Part shown: in pieces, positions 7,328-16,380 of the stretch
Position numbering within the stretch: position 1 is the first letter of the stretch
Layout of the letters: the number at the start of each line of letters is the position of its first letter
Source of the DNA: Tannerellaceae bacterium
Lineage (GTDB): Bacteria > Bacteroidota > Bacteroidia > Bacteroidales > Tannerellaceae
Assembly: GCA_031271045.1 (NCBI GenBank)
Contig: JAISWO010000025.1
Coordinates: forward strand, 1 to 34,712
Direction: 5' to 3'
Length of the DNA: 34,712 nt
Position numbers and translations under genes: made by a program
The notes under the pieces: model-generated
Told to the model about the DNA's origin: nothing
The model's input: the letters and a program-made list of their open reading frames with translations, nothing else
The model's database searches: none

Positions 7328-9679
7328 ATGAAGGATACTTTCCGTTGTTGTTGTTGTATGATTTGTGCAGGAATGATCCTTTCCTGTAGTTCAACCAGAT
7401 TTGTTAGTGATGGAGAATATCTGCTCGACGAGGTGATCATCGAATCCGATATTAGCGCTTACCGCTCTGCCGAACTCAAGCCATACCTCCACCAACAGCC
7501 CAACTTCAAGGCCTTCGGCCTGATGAAATGGCAGCTCTACGTCTACGGATGGTCGGGCAAGGATCCCAACCGCTGGATCAACAAACAACTCCGCAAGATG
7601 GGCGAAGCGCCCGTCGTCCTCGACACCGCCATGGTCAGCCAATCTGCCGCCGAATTAGATCGTTTCCTGACAAATAAAGGATATATGAACGCCTCCGTGA
7701 CGGCCTCGATCGATACAACGCGCCGAAAAAAAGCGACCGTCGCCTACCACGTGACTGGCAATGAGCCTTACCGCATCCGACACTATACAATGGCCTTCGA
7801 CGATCCGGCAATCGACAGCATCGCACACCTGAAACCTCCGCCGCGCACCTGGCTCGAAGCAACCTTCCGTTCCGCCGCCGACGATTACATCCCGGCCGTA
7901 AAAGAAGGCAACCTCTTCGACCGCGACCTGCTCGACAAAGAACGCCAGCGCATCACCTCTCTCCTGCGCCGCAACGGATACTATGCCTTCAACAAAGACA
8001 ACCTCGGATACGAGGTCGACAGCTCGCTCCACCGCAACGAAGTAGACCTGCAAATGATTCTCCACCCCTACCGCCCGCAGGCGGCAGAACGTAGCACAAA
8101 CGAACAGCCCCACCATCCGTATTACATCAATGACGTTACCATCCTGACCGATTACGACCCCCTGCGGCTCGACGGCAACCAGGTCTTCACGCCCACCGAT
8201 ACGGCCAGCGCCGGCGCCGTTGCCATCATCTACGGCCAAAGCGGGCGAATGCTCCGGCCCGAAGTCCTGCGCCGAAGCAACTACCTGACGCCCGGTAGCC
8301 GCTTCAACGAACGCAGCCTGGAGCAGACCTACTCCTCCTTCTCCTCCCTCCGCGCCCTGCGCAATATCAACATACGCTTCGACGAAACAGAAGATAACGA
8401 TACCATGAAACTGAGCGCCACCATCCTCACCTCGCCCGCCAAAGTGCACGGCTTCGGCATCGAAATCGAAGGAACAAACTCGGCCGGCGACCTGGGCTCG
8501 GCCGCCAGCATGAACTACCGCCACCGGAACCTGTTCAACGGCTCCGAAGTCCTCTCGGCCCGCATCCGGGGCGCATACGAATCCCTGTCCGGCAACAAAG
8601 AGTACGGGCTGAACAGCTACTGGGAAATAGGCGGCGAACTCTCGCTCGCGTTTCCCCAATTCCTCTTGCCCTTCGCCCGGGAAAGCTTCCGCCGGAGGAT
8701 CCACGCCTCCACAGAGTTCAGCCTGAGCTACAACCGGCAGACGCGCCCGGAATACGAACGTGCTATCGTGTCGGGAAAATGGGGATACAACTGGCAAAGC
8801 CGCCTCTATTCGCAGGCACGGCATACATTCAACCTCATCGACGTCGACTACCTCTTCCTGCCACGCATCAACAGCGACTTCCTCCAGTCACTCCCGGCCG
8901 CCACGCGGCAATACAATTATATCGACCAGTTTATCGTCAGCAGCAACTATTCCTACACATTCAACAACTACAATCCCCAGTACCGGCAACGCAATACCCA
9001 CTCCATGCGCGCAACCATCGAACTGGCCGGCAACCTGCTCTACGCCCTCTCCAACCTCGCCGGCGCCTGGAAGGGGCGTAACGACCGCTATAAACTCTTC
9101 GGTATCGAATACTCGCAATATGCCAAATTCGACTTCGATTACAGCCGTGGAATCATACTCGACAACCGCAGCCGCCTGGCCTTCCACATCGGAGCCGGCC
9201 TGGCCATTCCTTACGGCAACGCCGACCAGATTCCCTTCGAACGGCGCTACTTCGCCGGCGGCGCTAACAGCGTGCGCGGCTGGTCCGTACGATCGCTGGG
9301 CCCCGGCAGCATGTCGAAAGATTCGGCCGACTTCATCCGCCAATCCGGCGACATCCGCTTGGACGTAAACATCGAATACCGTACTAAACTATTCTGGAAA
9401 TTCGAACTGGCCGCCTTCGCCGACGCCGGTAACATCTGGACCATACGCCCATACCCGGCACAGACAGACGGCAACTTCGACCTCGCCCGTTCCTTCCGCG
9501 AAGTAGCCTTAGCCTACGGCATCGGTCTCCGTCTCGACTTCGACTTCGTCCTCTTCCGCTTCGACACCGGATTCAAAGCCTACGACCCCCAGCAGCGCAC
9601 CGGCCTCCGCTGGACCATCTCCCGCCCCAATTTCACCGACAACTTCGCCTGGCACTTCGCCGTCGGCTACCCCTTCTGA
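7328..9679 (+). CDS. tamL: TamL-like Omp85-family outer-membrane lipoprotein (BamA/TamA family)
   Basis: The 783-residue product starts with a lipoprotein signal (AGMILSC, Cys near residue 20) followed by SSTRFVSDGEYLLDEVIIES. That sequence closely resembles the start of TamL, the lipidated TamA homologue of Bacteroidota. POTRA-like segments follow to about residue 370 (GNEPYRIRHYTMAFDD; GSRFNERSLEQTYSSF). The rest is a 16-strand Omp85 barrel, with the signature FERRYFAGGANSVRGWSVRS near residues 638-657 and a terminal aromatic (FAVGYPF). TamL works in the outer membrane, helping insert or export envelope proteins with inner-membrane TamB. No tamB follows here; the next gene is mutS. The signal peptide carries four consecutive Cys (RCCCCM), encoded by a TTG/TGT microsatellite. 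Confidence 0.85.
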   Translation: MKDTFRCCCCMICAGMILSCSSTRFVSDGEYLLDEVIIESDISAYRSAELKPYLHQQPNFKAFGLMKWQLYVYGWSGKDPNRWINKQLRKMGEAPVVLDTAMVSQSAAELDRFLTNKGYMNASVTASIDTTRRKKATVAYHVTGNEPYRIRHYTMAFDDPAIDSIAHLKPPPRTWLEATFRSAADDYIPAVKEGNLFDRDLLDKERQRITSLLRRNGYYAFNKDNLGYEVDSSLHRNEVDLQMILHPYRPQAAERSTNEQPHHPYYINDVTILTDYDPLRLDGNQVFTPTDTASAGAVAIIYGQSGRMLRPEVLRRSNYLTPGSRFNERSLEQTYSSFSSLRALRNINIRFDETEDNDTMKLSATILTSPAKVHGFGIEIEGTNSAGDLGSAASMNYRHRNLFNGSEVLSARIRGAYESLSGNKEYGLNSYWEIGGELSLAFPQFLLPFARESFRRRIHASTEFSLSYNRQTRPEYERAIVSGKWGYNWQSRLYSQARHTFNLIDVDYLFLPRINSDFLQSLPAATRQYNYIDQFIVSSNYSYTFNNYNPQYRQRNTHSMRATIELAGNLLYALSNLAGAWKGRNDRYKLFGIEYSQYAKFDFDYSRGIILDNRSRLAFHIGAGLAIPYGNADQIPFERRYFAGGANSVRGWSVRSLGPGSMSKDSADFIRQSGDIRLDVNIEYRTKLFWKFELAAFADAGNIWTIRPYPAQTDGNFDLARSFREVALAYGIGLRLDFDFVLFRFDTGFKAYDPQQRTGLRWTISRPNFTDNFAWHFAVGYPF

Positions 9680-9740
9680 CCCTTACCGCCGGAAGGTCTT
9701 GTACCCGGCACAACCAGCCCAATTTTTCATTCTGAAGATC

Positions 9741-9763
9741 GTGACAGACTTGCGGTCTGTCAC
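9741..9763. other. Perfect hairpin between tamL and mutS
   Basis: GTGACAGAC at 9741-9749 and GTCTGTCAC at 9755-9763 form a perfect 9-bp stem with the loop TTGCG. It is 62 bases past the tamL stop and lacks a T-run, so it is either a factor-assisted terminator/3'-end stabiliser or a protein-binding palindrome. The rest of the 9680-9893 gap holds a TTTCGCAGGTGA motif (9781-9792) and the mutS promoter. Confidence 0.5.
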
Positions 9764-9840
9764 TGAAGCGAAACACTCGATTTCGCAGGTGAGGCGACAA
9801 TCCTCGTAGGTCGTTGCAGGGAAAAGATGAAATGAAAAGC

Positions 9841-9869
9841 CTGTGTCAAGGGGAAATTTTGTACATTTG
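9841..9869 (+). promoter_or_regulatory. mutS promoter
   Basis: CTG at 9841-9843 (a one-base variant of TTG), an 18-base spacer and TACATTTG at 9862-9869 resemble the Bacteroidota consensus. Transcription would start near 9876, 18 bases before the GTG at 9894. This rules against translation from the upstream in-frame GTG at 9843. Confidence 0.55.
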
Positions 9870-9893
9870 CCGGTAAACAATAAAAAAGACGCT

Positions 9894-12500
9894 GTGGGAA
9901 AGAAAATAACAGATACTCCGCTGATGAAGCAATACTTCGACGTCAAGGCGAAACACCCCGACGCTATCCTCCTCTTCCGGGTGGGCGACTTCTACGAAAT
10001 GTATGGGGACGATGCGATCGTCGGCGCTCCCCTGCTGGGCATCACACAGACCAAACGCAACGGCGAAGAGTCTATCGAAATGGCCGGATTCCCCCACCAT
10101 GCGCTCTATCTCTACCTCCCCCGGCTCATACGCGCCGGACGACGGGTGGCCATCTGCGACCAACTAGAAGATCCGAAGTTGACAAAGAAATTAGTCAAGC
10201 GAGGCATCACCGAACTGGTGACGCCCGGCCTCTCAATCCACGACCAGATCCTCAACCACAGGGAAAACAACTTTCTGGCCGCCGTACACTTCGGCAAAGA
10301 AGCCTGCGGAGTCGCCTTCCTCGATATATCCACCGGCGAATTTCTGACTACCGAAGGCACAACAGCCGACATGGATAAGCTGCTGCATAACTTTACCCCC
10401 AAAGAAGTGCTGATCGAACGAAGCAACCGCCACCGCTTCGAAGAAACCTTCGGCCCGCGATTCCTCACCTTCTGTATGGAAGATTGGGCCTTCTCGCCCG
10501 AAGCAGCAACCGACCGCCTCCTGCGGCATTTCGAGACGCGCAGTCTCAAAGGTTTCGGCGTACAAAACCTCCAGCTCGGCATCGTCGCCTCGGGCGCCGT
10601 GCTGCATTACTTAGACGCCACGCAACACACACAGATAGCCCATATCACTGCCCTGGCCCGCATCGAAGAAGACCGCTACGTGAGGCTGGATAAATTCACC
10701 GTCCGGAGCCTCGAACTGGTAGCCCCCATGAACGAAGGCGGAACATCCCTGCTCGACGTGATGGACAAAACCGTTTCGCCCATGGGATCGCGGATGCTGA
10801 GACGCTGGCTGCTCTTCCCCCTCAAAGACATCCGCCCGATAGAAGAACGACAGAACGCCGTGGAATACATCCTCCGGCATCCGGAAACAAAAACGCTGCT
10901 CGAAACGCAGATCCGGCAAACAGGCGACCTGGAACGCATCATCTCCAAAGTGGCCGCCGGACGCGTATCGCCGCGCGAAATAGTGCAGCTCAAAATCGCT
11001 CTCCAAGCCCTCCAACCCATCAAAGAAGCCTGCCTGCAAACCGGCGAACCCGCTCTCCAATGCATCGGCGAACAACTCAACCTATGCCCAACCATCCGCC
11101 AACGGATCGAACAGGAAATACAAACCGACCCGCCGGCACTGATCAGCAAAGGAGGCGTCATCGCCCGGGGCGTCAACAGCGAATTGGACGAATTGCGCGC
11201 CATCGCCTACTCCGGCAAAGACTATCTGCTCGAAATACAACAGCGCGAAGCAGAACAAACCGGCATTCCCAGCCTAAAAATATCGTTCAACAACGTATTC
11301 GGATACTATATCGAAGTCCGCAATACGCACAAAGACAAAGTGCCGGCCGAATGGATACGCAAGCAAACGCTCGTAAACGCCGAACGCTATATCACCGCAG
11401 AGCTCAAACGCTACGAAGAGACCATCCTCGGAGCCGAAGAAAAAATACTCGCGCTCGAAACGCGCCTGTTCGGTGAATTGACCCTCGCCCTGATAGACTA
11501 TATCGCGCCCATCCAGACCAACGCCTGCCTGACAGGACGCCTCGACTGCCTCATCTCGTTCGCCAAAACGGCGGAAGCCAACCGCTACGTCCGACCCTTG
11601 GTCGACGACTCCGACCGGATAGACATCCGCGGCGGACGGCACCCGGTCATCGAGCAACAACTCCCACCCGGCGAATCCTATATTGCCAACGACCTCGCCT
11701 TAGACGCTGCACAGCAGCAGATCATCATCATCACCGGCCCCAATATGGCCGGCAAATCGGCCCTGCTCCGGCAAACGGCACTCATCACGCTCCTGGCCCA
11801 GACAGGTAGCTTCGTGCCAGCCGAAAGCGCCCGTATCGGCTTGGTGGATAAAATATTTACCCGCGTTGGTGCCTCCGACAATATTTCCGCCGGCGAATCA
11901 ACCTTCATGATCGAAATGAACGAAGCAGCGGATATCCTGAACAACCTCTCCCCGCGCAGCCTCGTCCTCTTCGACGAACTGGGACGGGGCACCAGCACCT
12001 ACGACGGCATCTCCATCGCCTGGGCCATCGTCGAATATATCCACGAACATGCCGCCGCACGCGCCAAAACCCTCTTCGCCACCCATTACCACGAACTCAA
12101 CGAAATGGAACGCTCCTTCCGGCGAATAAAGAACTACAACGTCTCGGTCAGGGAGACCAGCAACAAAGTGGTCTTCCTCCGCAAACTCGTCCGCGGAGGC
12201 AGTGAACATAGTTTCGGCATACACGTAGCCAAAATGGCCGGTATGCCCAAAAGCATCGTCAAACGCTCAGGCGAAATACTTCGCCAACTCGAGTCGGCCA
12301 ACTGCCGCGATGGCCTCAGCAAACCCGTCAAAAACATCGCCACCGCCGCCGAAGGCTACCAACTGAACTTCTTCCAGCTCGACGACCCCGTCCTCAGCCG
12401 TGTGAGTGACGAGATAAAAAAACTCGACCTCAACAACCTCACTCCTATGGAAGCGCTCAACAAACTCAGCGAAATACGGGACATCATCACCGGAAATTAA
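9894..12500 (+). CDS. mutS: DNA mismatch repair protein MutS
   Basis: This 868-residue MutS recognises mismatches and small loops and starts mismatch repair with MutL. Domain I carries the mismatch-reading Phe-x-Glu motif (GDFYEMYG, Phe33/Glu35). The C-terminal ATPase has Walker A GPNMAGKS (residues 615-622), Walker [11 protein letters not shown] (Asp694-Glu695) and the signature [10 protein letters not shown]. The length fits Bacteroides MutS (about 860-870). The GTG at 9894 is preferred because the protein then starts [20 protein letters not shown], like its relatives. The alternative GTG at 9843 would add 17 residues across the -7 promoter element. Codons ending in C or G are strongly preferred, as in tamL. 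A second MutS family member, MutS2, is encoded at 18982. Confidence 0.97.
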   Translation: MGKKITDTPLMKQYFDVKAKHPDAILLFRVGDFYEMYGDDAIVGAPLLGITQTKRNGEESIEMAGFPHHALYLYLPRLIRAGRRVAICDQLEDPKLTKKLVKRGITELVTPGLSIHDQILNHRENNFLAAVHFGKEACGVAFLDISTGEFLTTEGTTADMDKLLHNFTPKEVLIERSNRHRFEETFGPRFLTFCMEDWAFSPEAATDRLLRHFETRSLKGFGVQNLQLGIVASGAVLHYLDATQHTQIAHITALARIEEDRYVRLDKFTVRSLELVAPMNEGGTSLLDVMDKTVSPMGSRMLRRWLLFPLKDIRPIEERQNAVEYILRHPETKTLLETQIRQTGDLERIISKVAAGRVSPREIVQLKIALQALQPIKEACLQTGEPALQCIGEQLNLCPTIRQRIEQEIQTDPPALISKGGVIARGVNSELDELRAIAYSGKDYLLEIQQREAEQTGIPSLKISFNNVFGYYIEVRNTHKDKVPAEWIRKQTLVNAERYITAELKRYEETILGAEEKILALETRLFGELTLALIDYIAPIQTNACLTGRLDCLISFAKTAEANRYVRPLVDDSDRIDIRGGRHPVIEQQLPPGESYIANDLALDAAQQQIIIITGPNMAGKSALLRQTALITLLAQTGSFVPAESARIGLVDKIFTRVGASDNISAGESTFMIEMNEAADILNNLSPRSLVLFDELGRGTSTYDGISIAWAIVEYIHEHAAARAKTLFATHYHELNEMERSFRRIKNYNVSVRETSNKVVFLRKLVRGGSEHSFGIHVAKMAGMPKSIVKRSGEILRQLESANCRDGLSKPVKNIATAAEGYQLNFFQLDDPVLSRVSDEIKKLDLNNLTPMEALNKLSEIRDIITGN

Positions 12501-12593
12501 AACGCCCGCCCCGCCGGCCTGTGCAGCAAATAAAGACCGGCGCGCATCTTCCCTATCACAACGCAACGCAAAACCATATAAATAGATAAACAA

Positions 12594-13091
12594 ATGAAAC
12601 ATGTTTTCCTCATTCCCGGAGTACTCCTGTTTAGCTTCGTACTCCTGTCGACAACCGGTTTCGTCGACACACAACCTTTCTACGGAGAATACCGTCCTAT
12701 ACTGATGAAACGTTCCGACCTGGAAAAGTCTGTCAGCTACCACCCGGACGGACGCGCCCTGACGAATCCCGGAAAGATATACAGCCACCCGCCGTATATC
12801 TACATCAACGAACGGTACAAAGGGATACACATCATCAATAACGCCGACCCGCGAAACCCCGTACAAGAGGGCTTCGTCGCAGCGCCGGGCTGCATCGACC
12901 TGGCCGTGAAAGACCGTATCCTGTATATCGACAATGCGGTCGACCTGGTGGCCTTCGACCTGAACGCCGGGAAAGTAACCCAGCGAATCAAAAACGTATT
13001 CCCCCAGCCGCCGGCGCCGGATAATACGACTTACATCGGCCCGGACCACGACCTGATCGTGGTGGAATGGAAAAAGAATCTCTCACTTTAA
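12594..13091 (+). CDS. Secreted LVIVD-like propeller-repeat protein
   Basis: This 165-residue protein starts with a signal peptide (MKHVFLIPGVLLFSFVLLST). The mature part has the LVIVD-type beta-propeller repeat pattern: YIYINERYKGIHIINNADPR followed by AAPGCIDLAVKDRILYIDNA and VDLVAFDL. Such repeats form blades of a propeller, but this protein is too short for a whole one. It may be completed by, or pair with, the propeller-repeat lipoprotein of the next gene, 12 bases downstream. It is the first gene of a three-gene operon with that lipoprotein and a beta-barrel protein. The 93-base gap to mutS holds a CGCCGG/CCGGCG hairpin (12512-12542) but no recognisable promoter. Function unknown. Confidence 0.75.
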   Translation: MKHVFLIPGVLLFSFVLLSTTGFVDTQPFYGEYRPILMKRSDLEKSVSYHPDGRALTNPGKIYSHPPYIYINERYKGIHIINNADPRNPVQEGFVAAPGCIDLAVKDRILYIDNAVDLVAFDLNAGKVTQRIKNVFPQPPAPDNTTYIGPDHDLIVVEWKKNLSL

Positions 13092-13103
13092 AAACAAACA
13101 GAC

Positions 13104-13895
13104 ATGAAATCCCATACATTAGTATATATCTCATCCCTGTCTCTCGCCCTCGCGGGCTCATGCGATCTTTATCCTTACTCAAGCGAAGGAGCCATGACAG
13201 ACGGAGGAGCCACCACCGGAACGGGAGGCTCCATGGCACGCTTCGCCCTGGCCGGCGACTATCTCTATGCCGTCGACAATACGACGCTGAAAACCTTCGA
13301 CCTCACCGCGCCCGAAACGCCCGCTTACCTGCCGGGCAAAGACCAGTACCTGGATTTCGGTGTCGAAACGATTTTTCCGATGGATACCCTCCTGTTCCTG
13401 GGTTCGCAGACGGGAATGTATGTCTTCAATATCACGCGACCGGAATTTCCGCAGCAACTGGCCCTGGTGCCGCATATCGCATCCTGCGACCCCGTCGTAG
13501 CCTCCGGCTCCTACGCCTACGTGACCCTCAACTCGCAGAATACCTGGTGCGGTCGCTCGACCAACGAACTGCACATCTATGACCTGGCCGACATCTACAA
13601 CCCCAAGTTGGTCTACCGGGAAAACAGCTTCCGCAATCCCAAAGGACTGGGCATCGACGGCAAGAAACTCTTCGTATGCGACAACGGGCTAAAGGTCTTC
13701 GACGTAAGCAACCCTCTCCGCCCGATCTGGATTGACGACATAACCGACATCCCGGAAATCGGAGAGACCGAATCCTACGACGTCATCCCCCAGGGAGGCA
13801 TCCTCCTGCTGGTCGGCGCCGGCGGACTCTACCAGCTCGATTATACGGGCGAGAAACTCTCGTTCGTCAGCAAAATAACCGTATCACCTAAATAA
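13104..13895 (+). CDS. LVIVD-repeat beta-propeller lipoprotein
   Basis: This 263-residue lipoprotein begins MKSHTLVYISSLSLALAGSC with the lipidated Cys at residue 20. After a Gly/Ser/Thr-rich linker (about 28-43) come at least four propeller blades: FALAGDYLYAVDNTTLKTFD, FLGSQTGMYVFNITRPEFPQ, LHIYDLADIYNPKLVY and DGKKLFVCDNGLKVFDVSNP. Each blade ends in the D-N/S-P turn of LVIVD repeats. It should sit at the outer membrane and bind protein or glycan, but the ligand is not evident. It lies between the short propeller protein and a beta-barrel protein, spaced 12 and 14 bases, so the three are probably made together and may form one complex. Confidence 0.85.
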   Translation: MKSHTLVYISSLSLALAGSCDLYPYSSEGAMTDGGATTGTGGSMARFALAGDYLYAVDNTTLKTFDLTAPETPAYLPGKDQYLDFGVETIFPMDTLLFLGSQTGMYVFNITRPEFPQQLALVPHIASCDPVVASGSYAYVTLNSQNTWCGRSTNELHIYDLADIYNPKLVYRENSFRNPKGLGIDGKKLFVCDNGLKVFDVSNPLRPIWIDDITDIPEIGETESYDVIPQGGILLLVGAGGLYQLDYTGEKLSFVSKITVSPK

Positions 13896-13909
13896 CCCTC
13901 CCTTACCAG

Positions 13910-14575
13910 ATGAAAAGAGATGCCATCATACTCATCCTTTTGTTCGTAACCTCCCTGCTGCCCGCAGCCAACGCACAGACCGAAACACCGGAAACCTTCA
14001 CGCAGACCCTGGCCATCCAGCCGCTCTACCTCTTGAACAACGGACTCAGGATCGACTACGAAAGACAGTTGTGCAACCCCAATCAATGGCTCCAGATCAG
14101 CGCCATCGGATATTACATAGAAGACAACGACGCCCTGTGGACTTACTGGGACTGGAGCTCAAGCTATGGCTTCAACCGGGCCTGGGGCGCCGGCCTGGAA
14201 ATCAACTACAAATACTTCCCCACCGAACGTCGGCAGCTTTATTTCTCCGGCGGACTGTCGGCCTCCCATTTCAACGTAGGATACAACGAATACCAACAGC
14301 AATACGACATTTACATGCAAGACGGCCTGACGTACTACGAACCACAATGGGTCAACCGGCACCTGTCGCAACGTTTCAACCGCATCGGGATGAATTTCTA
14401 CATCGGCCGGCAGAACCGCCCGTCACGGCGTTTCCTCTTAGACTGGTATGCCGGCATCGGCCGCGCGCACTCCTTTTACAACGAAGGAAGACGCTCCCCC
14501 GAACGCTACTATGGTAGCCTAAGCTATAGCGGCGTCACCTTCACCCTCGGTGTCCGCCTCGGCTTCCGCCTGTAA
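13910..14575 (+). CDS. Outer-membrane beta-barrel protein, unknown function
   Basis: The 221-residue product has a cleavable signal peptide (MKRDAIILILLFVTSLLPAA, cut after NAQ). It then shows alternating hydrophobic/aromatic strands typical of a small outer-membrane barrel, such as WGAGLEINYKYFPTERRQLY, YFSGGLSASHFNV and the terminal FTLGVRLGFRL. I cannot place it in a named family. It is the last gene of the propeller operon and is followed 21 bases later by a strong terminator. A barrel encoded with two propeller-repeat proteins suggests a surface complex in which this protein is the outer-membrane anchor; that is inference from context only. Confidence 0.75.
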   Translation: MKRDAIILILLFVTSLLPAANAQTETPETFTQTLAIQPLYLLNNGLRIDYERQLCNPNQWLQISAIGYYIEDNDALWTYWDWSSSYGFNRAWGAGLEINYKYFPTERRQLYFSGGLSASHFNVGYNEYQQQYDIYMQDGLTYYEPQWVNRHLSQRFNRIGMNFYIGRQNRPSRRFLLDWYAGIGRAHSFYNEGRRSPERYYGSLSYSGVTFTLGVRLGFRL

Positions 14576-14596
14576 GCCCCCCTCCCCCGAAACCCC

Positions 14597-14646
14597 GGAA
14601 GGATTCTCTGCTTTCATAGAGCACAAAGAGAATCCTTCCCTTTTTT
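14597..14646 (+). terminator. Strong intrinsic terminator of the propeller operon
   Basis: GGAAGGATTCTCT at 14597-14609 pairs with AGAGAATCCTTCC at 14627-14639, a 13-bp perfect stem followed by C and six T (14641-14646). A short inner TGCT/AGCA pairing extends the hairpin. Confidence 0.85.
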
Positions 14647-14730
14647 CAACCCATATCACCTATATCACAAACACAGAATTTGCAGGTGATCAAAAAACAA
14701 TCTTATTCACTATGTAATTTTAAAGGTAGC

Positions 14731-14766
14731 ATGTATTGCATAGTACATAAACAATAACTATCTTTG
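14731..14766 (+). promoter_or_regulatory. padR-pspC promoter with overlapping palindromic operator
   Basis: TTG at 14736-14738, a 20-base spacer and TATCTTTG at 14759-14766 form the promoter. Over the -33 box lies ATGTATTGCATAGTACAT (14731-14748), a palindrome with arms ATGTA and TACAT 8 bases apart. PadR-type regulators commonly bind ATGT/ACAT inverted arms. Its position over the promoter suggests that PadR represses its own operon. Confidence 0.6.
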
Positions 14767-14785
14767 CCGAAAATAATCTAAGGAT

Positions 14786-15112
14786 ATGAATGTAGAAAAC
14801 GTGAAATCACAAATGAGGAAAGGAACGCTGGACTATTGCATCCTGTTGCTCCTCAAAAAAGAAGCCGCCTATGCTTCCGACATCATTCAGAAGCTACAGC
14901 AAGCAAAGCTAATTGTTGTGGAAGGCACCTTATACCCGCTTTTAACCCGGCTCAAGAACAGCGAACTGCTCGGTTATCAGTGGATAGAATCCACCCAGGG
15001 CCCTCCCCGGAAGTATTACAAACTCACCGAAAAGGGCGAGTCGTTTTTAAATGAACTGGAAGTTTCCTGGCAGGAACTGACGGATACTATAAATCACATT
15101 AGAAACAATTAA
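14786..15112 (+). CDS. PadR-family transcriptional regulator
   Basis: This 108-residue protein consists of a single PadR winged-helix domain: MRKGTLDYCILLLLKKEAAY, ASDIIQKLQQAKLIVVEGTL and the wing YPLLTRLKNSELL with GPPRKYYKLTEKG. The short C-terminal helix (about 85-108) is the dimerisation helix of the short (class 2) PadR type. AAGGAT, 5 bases before the ATG, is a usable ribosome site. The protein should bind as a dimer to a palindrome, and a good candidate overlaps its promoter. The next gene, 12 bases later, encodes a PspC-domain membrane protein. PadR-PspC pairs are, as I recall, frequent in Bacteroidota and look like an envelope-stress or membrane-homeostasis module. Confidence 0.93.
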   Translation: MNVENVKSQMRKGTLDYCILLLLKKEAAYASDIIQKLQQAKLIVVEGTLYPLLTRLKNSELLGYQWIESTQGPPRKYYKLTEKGESFLNELEVSWQELTDTINHIRNN

Positions 15113-15124
15113 ATATACACATTA

Positions 15125-16186
15125 ATGAAAAAGACACTTACCGTCAATCTGGGAGGATCGGTTTACCACATTGATGAAGACGCATACCGATTGTTGGAAA
15201 AATACCTCTCCAACCTGCGCATCCATTTCAGCAAAGAAGAAGGAGTGGACGAGGTTATGAATGATTTCGAGTTGCGCATCTCCGAGCTGTTGAACGAACG
15301 GGGCCGGCTGGGTTATGAAGTCATCACGATAGAACATGTGGAAACGATCATCAAACGCATGGGTAAGGTGGAAGACATATTTGGCGAAGAAGCCACCGCG
15401 CCCGAATCGACCGACATTCCGCCACAACAGCCCCGCGAACGAGTAGGCAAACGCTTCTTCCGCAATCCCGACGACCAGATACTGGGAGGCGTCTGCGGCG
15501 GATTTGCCGCTTATACGGGATGGGATCCTACGCTCGTCCGCCTGTTGCTCTTTCTGCTGACGTTCTTCTATGGGATTACTATTCCCCTTTACCTGATTCT
15601 TTGGTTAGTAACCCCGCAGGCACAAACGGCTACCGAAAAGTTGCAGATGCGCGGCGAAAGCATAACGATCGAGAATATAGGAAAAACCGTAACCGATGGG
15701 TTCGAAAAGATCTCCAGCCGTAAGTTTGCCGACACAGCCGTAGAAATCATAGGTACTTTCCTGAAAGTCTTGGCGGTCTTGTTCGGTATTATTCTATTCC
15801 CTGTACTTTTGATATTCTTGTTCGTATTTGTTGTGGTTATCATCGCCTTGATAACAGGAGGCCTGGGAGGCGGATTGGGACTGTTATACCATCTGATGCC
15901 TTTTGCCGAATGGAATGTCTTGCAGAATTATCCCGAATGGATATGGGCAGCGATCAGTTTCTGTTCTATTTTAGTAATCATACTTCCGATCATAACCCTC
16001 CTTTACACTGTTTGCAGCCACATCTTCAAATTCAAACCTCTGCCTTCGGCTTTGAAAGTATCGTTGGTGATCCTTTGGTTTGTCGCCCTGGTTGCAAATG
16101 CGTTTCTTCTCTCTCATTACGGCATTTCGTTCTGGAATTGGGATCATTGGGAGCCAACGATCCAACACATCATAAATGAATTTTGA
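15125..16186 (+). CDS. PspC-domain membrane protein
   Basis: This 353-residue protein has four parts. Residues 1-90 are a soluble helical region (VNLGGSVYHIDEDAYRLLEK, LRIHFSKEEGVDEVMNDFEL). Residues 109-167 are the PspC domain, with the signature KRFFRNPDDQILGGVCGGFA followed by AYTGWDPTLVRLLLFLL. Residues 168-205 are an amphipathic stretch. Several transmembrane helices fill about 210-335 (LKVLAVLFGIILFPVLLIFL and others). PspC domains take part in phage-shock-type membrane stress responses. In Bacteroidota these larger fusions follow a PadR gene, as here, and are thought to sense or stabilise the inner membrane. The precise signal is unknown. The gene ends in a clear terminator. Confidence 0.9.
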   Translation: MKKTLTVNLGGSVYHIDEDAYRLLEKYLSNLRIHFSKEEGVDEVMNDFELRISELLNERGRLGYEVITIEHVETIIKRMGKVEDIFGEEATAPESTDIPPQQPRERVGKRFFRNPDDQILGGVCGGFAAYTGWDPTLVRLLLFLLTFFYGITIPLYLILWLVTPQAQTATEKLQMRGESITIENIGKTVTDGFEKISSRKFADTAVEIIGTFLKVLAVLFGIILFPVLLIFLFVFVVVIIALITGGLGGGLGLLYHLMPFAEWNVLQNYPEWIWAAISFCSILVIILPIITLLYTVCSHIFKFKPLPSALKVSLVILWFVALVANAFLLSHYGISFWNWDHWEPTIQHIINEF

Positions 16187-16227
16187 TTAGATGATTGATG
16201 ATCCGGTTCAATACCTTTATTATATGT

Positions 16228-16261
16228 AAAAAGGCCGCCCTGTCTCAGGGGGGCCTTTTTC
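16228..16261 (+). terminator. Intrinsic terminator of the padR-pspC operon
   Basis: AAAAAGGCC at 16228-16236 pairs with GGCCTTTTT at 16252-16260. Between the arms, GCCCTG and CAGGGG can pair further. The descending arm supplies the T-run. The remaining ~120 bases to 16380 are AT-rich and show nothing definite. Confidence 0.85.
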
Positions 16262-16380
16262 TAAGGTTAACAAATTATGAGTAAAAACCACTAATGAATC
16301 ATTATTATGTATACCCGGTATCTCAACCGGAATCGGTGACAAATATACGCATGTTTTGTGAAATACAAAAAAAAATATCC

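Noticed and set aside
7655..8824. 389-residue reading frame on the minus strand
   Set aside because: It is a shadow of tamL caused by strong C/G third-position bias; tamL has clear domains and a signal peptide.
9843..9893. N-terminal extension of MutS from an upstream GTG
   Set aside because: It would be translated across the -7 promoter element and is unlike other MutS starts.
12267..13049. 260-residue minus-strand reading frame
   Set aside because: It is a shadow of the mutS 3' end and the first propeller gene.
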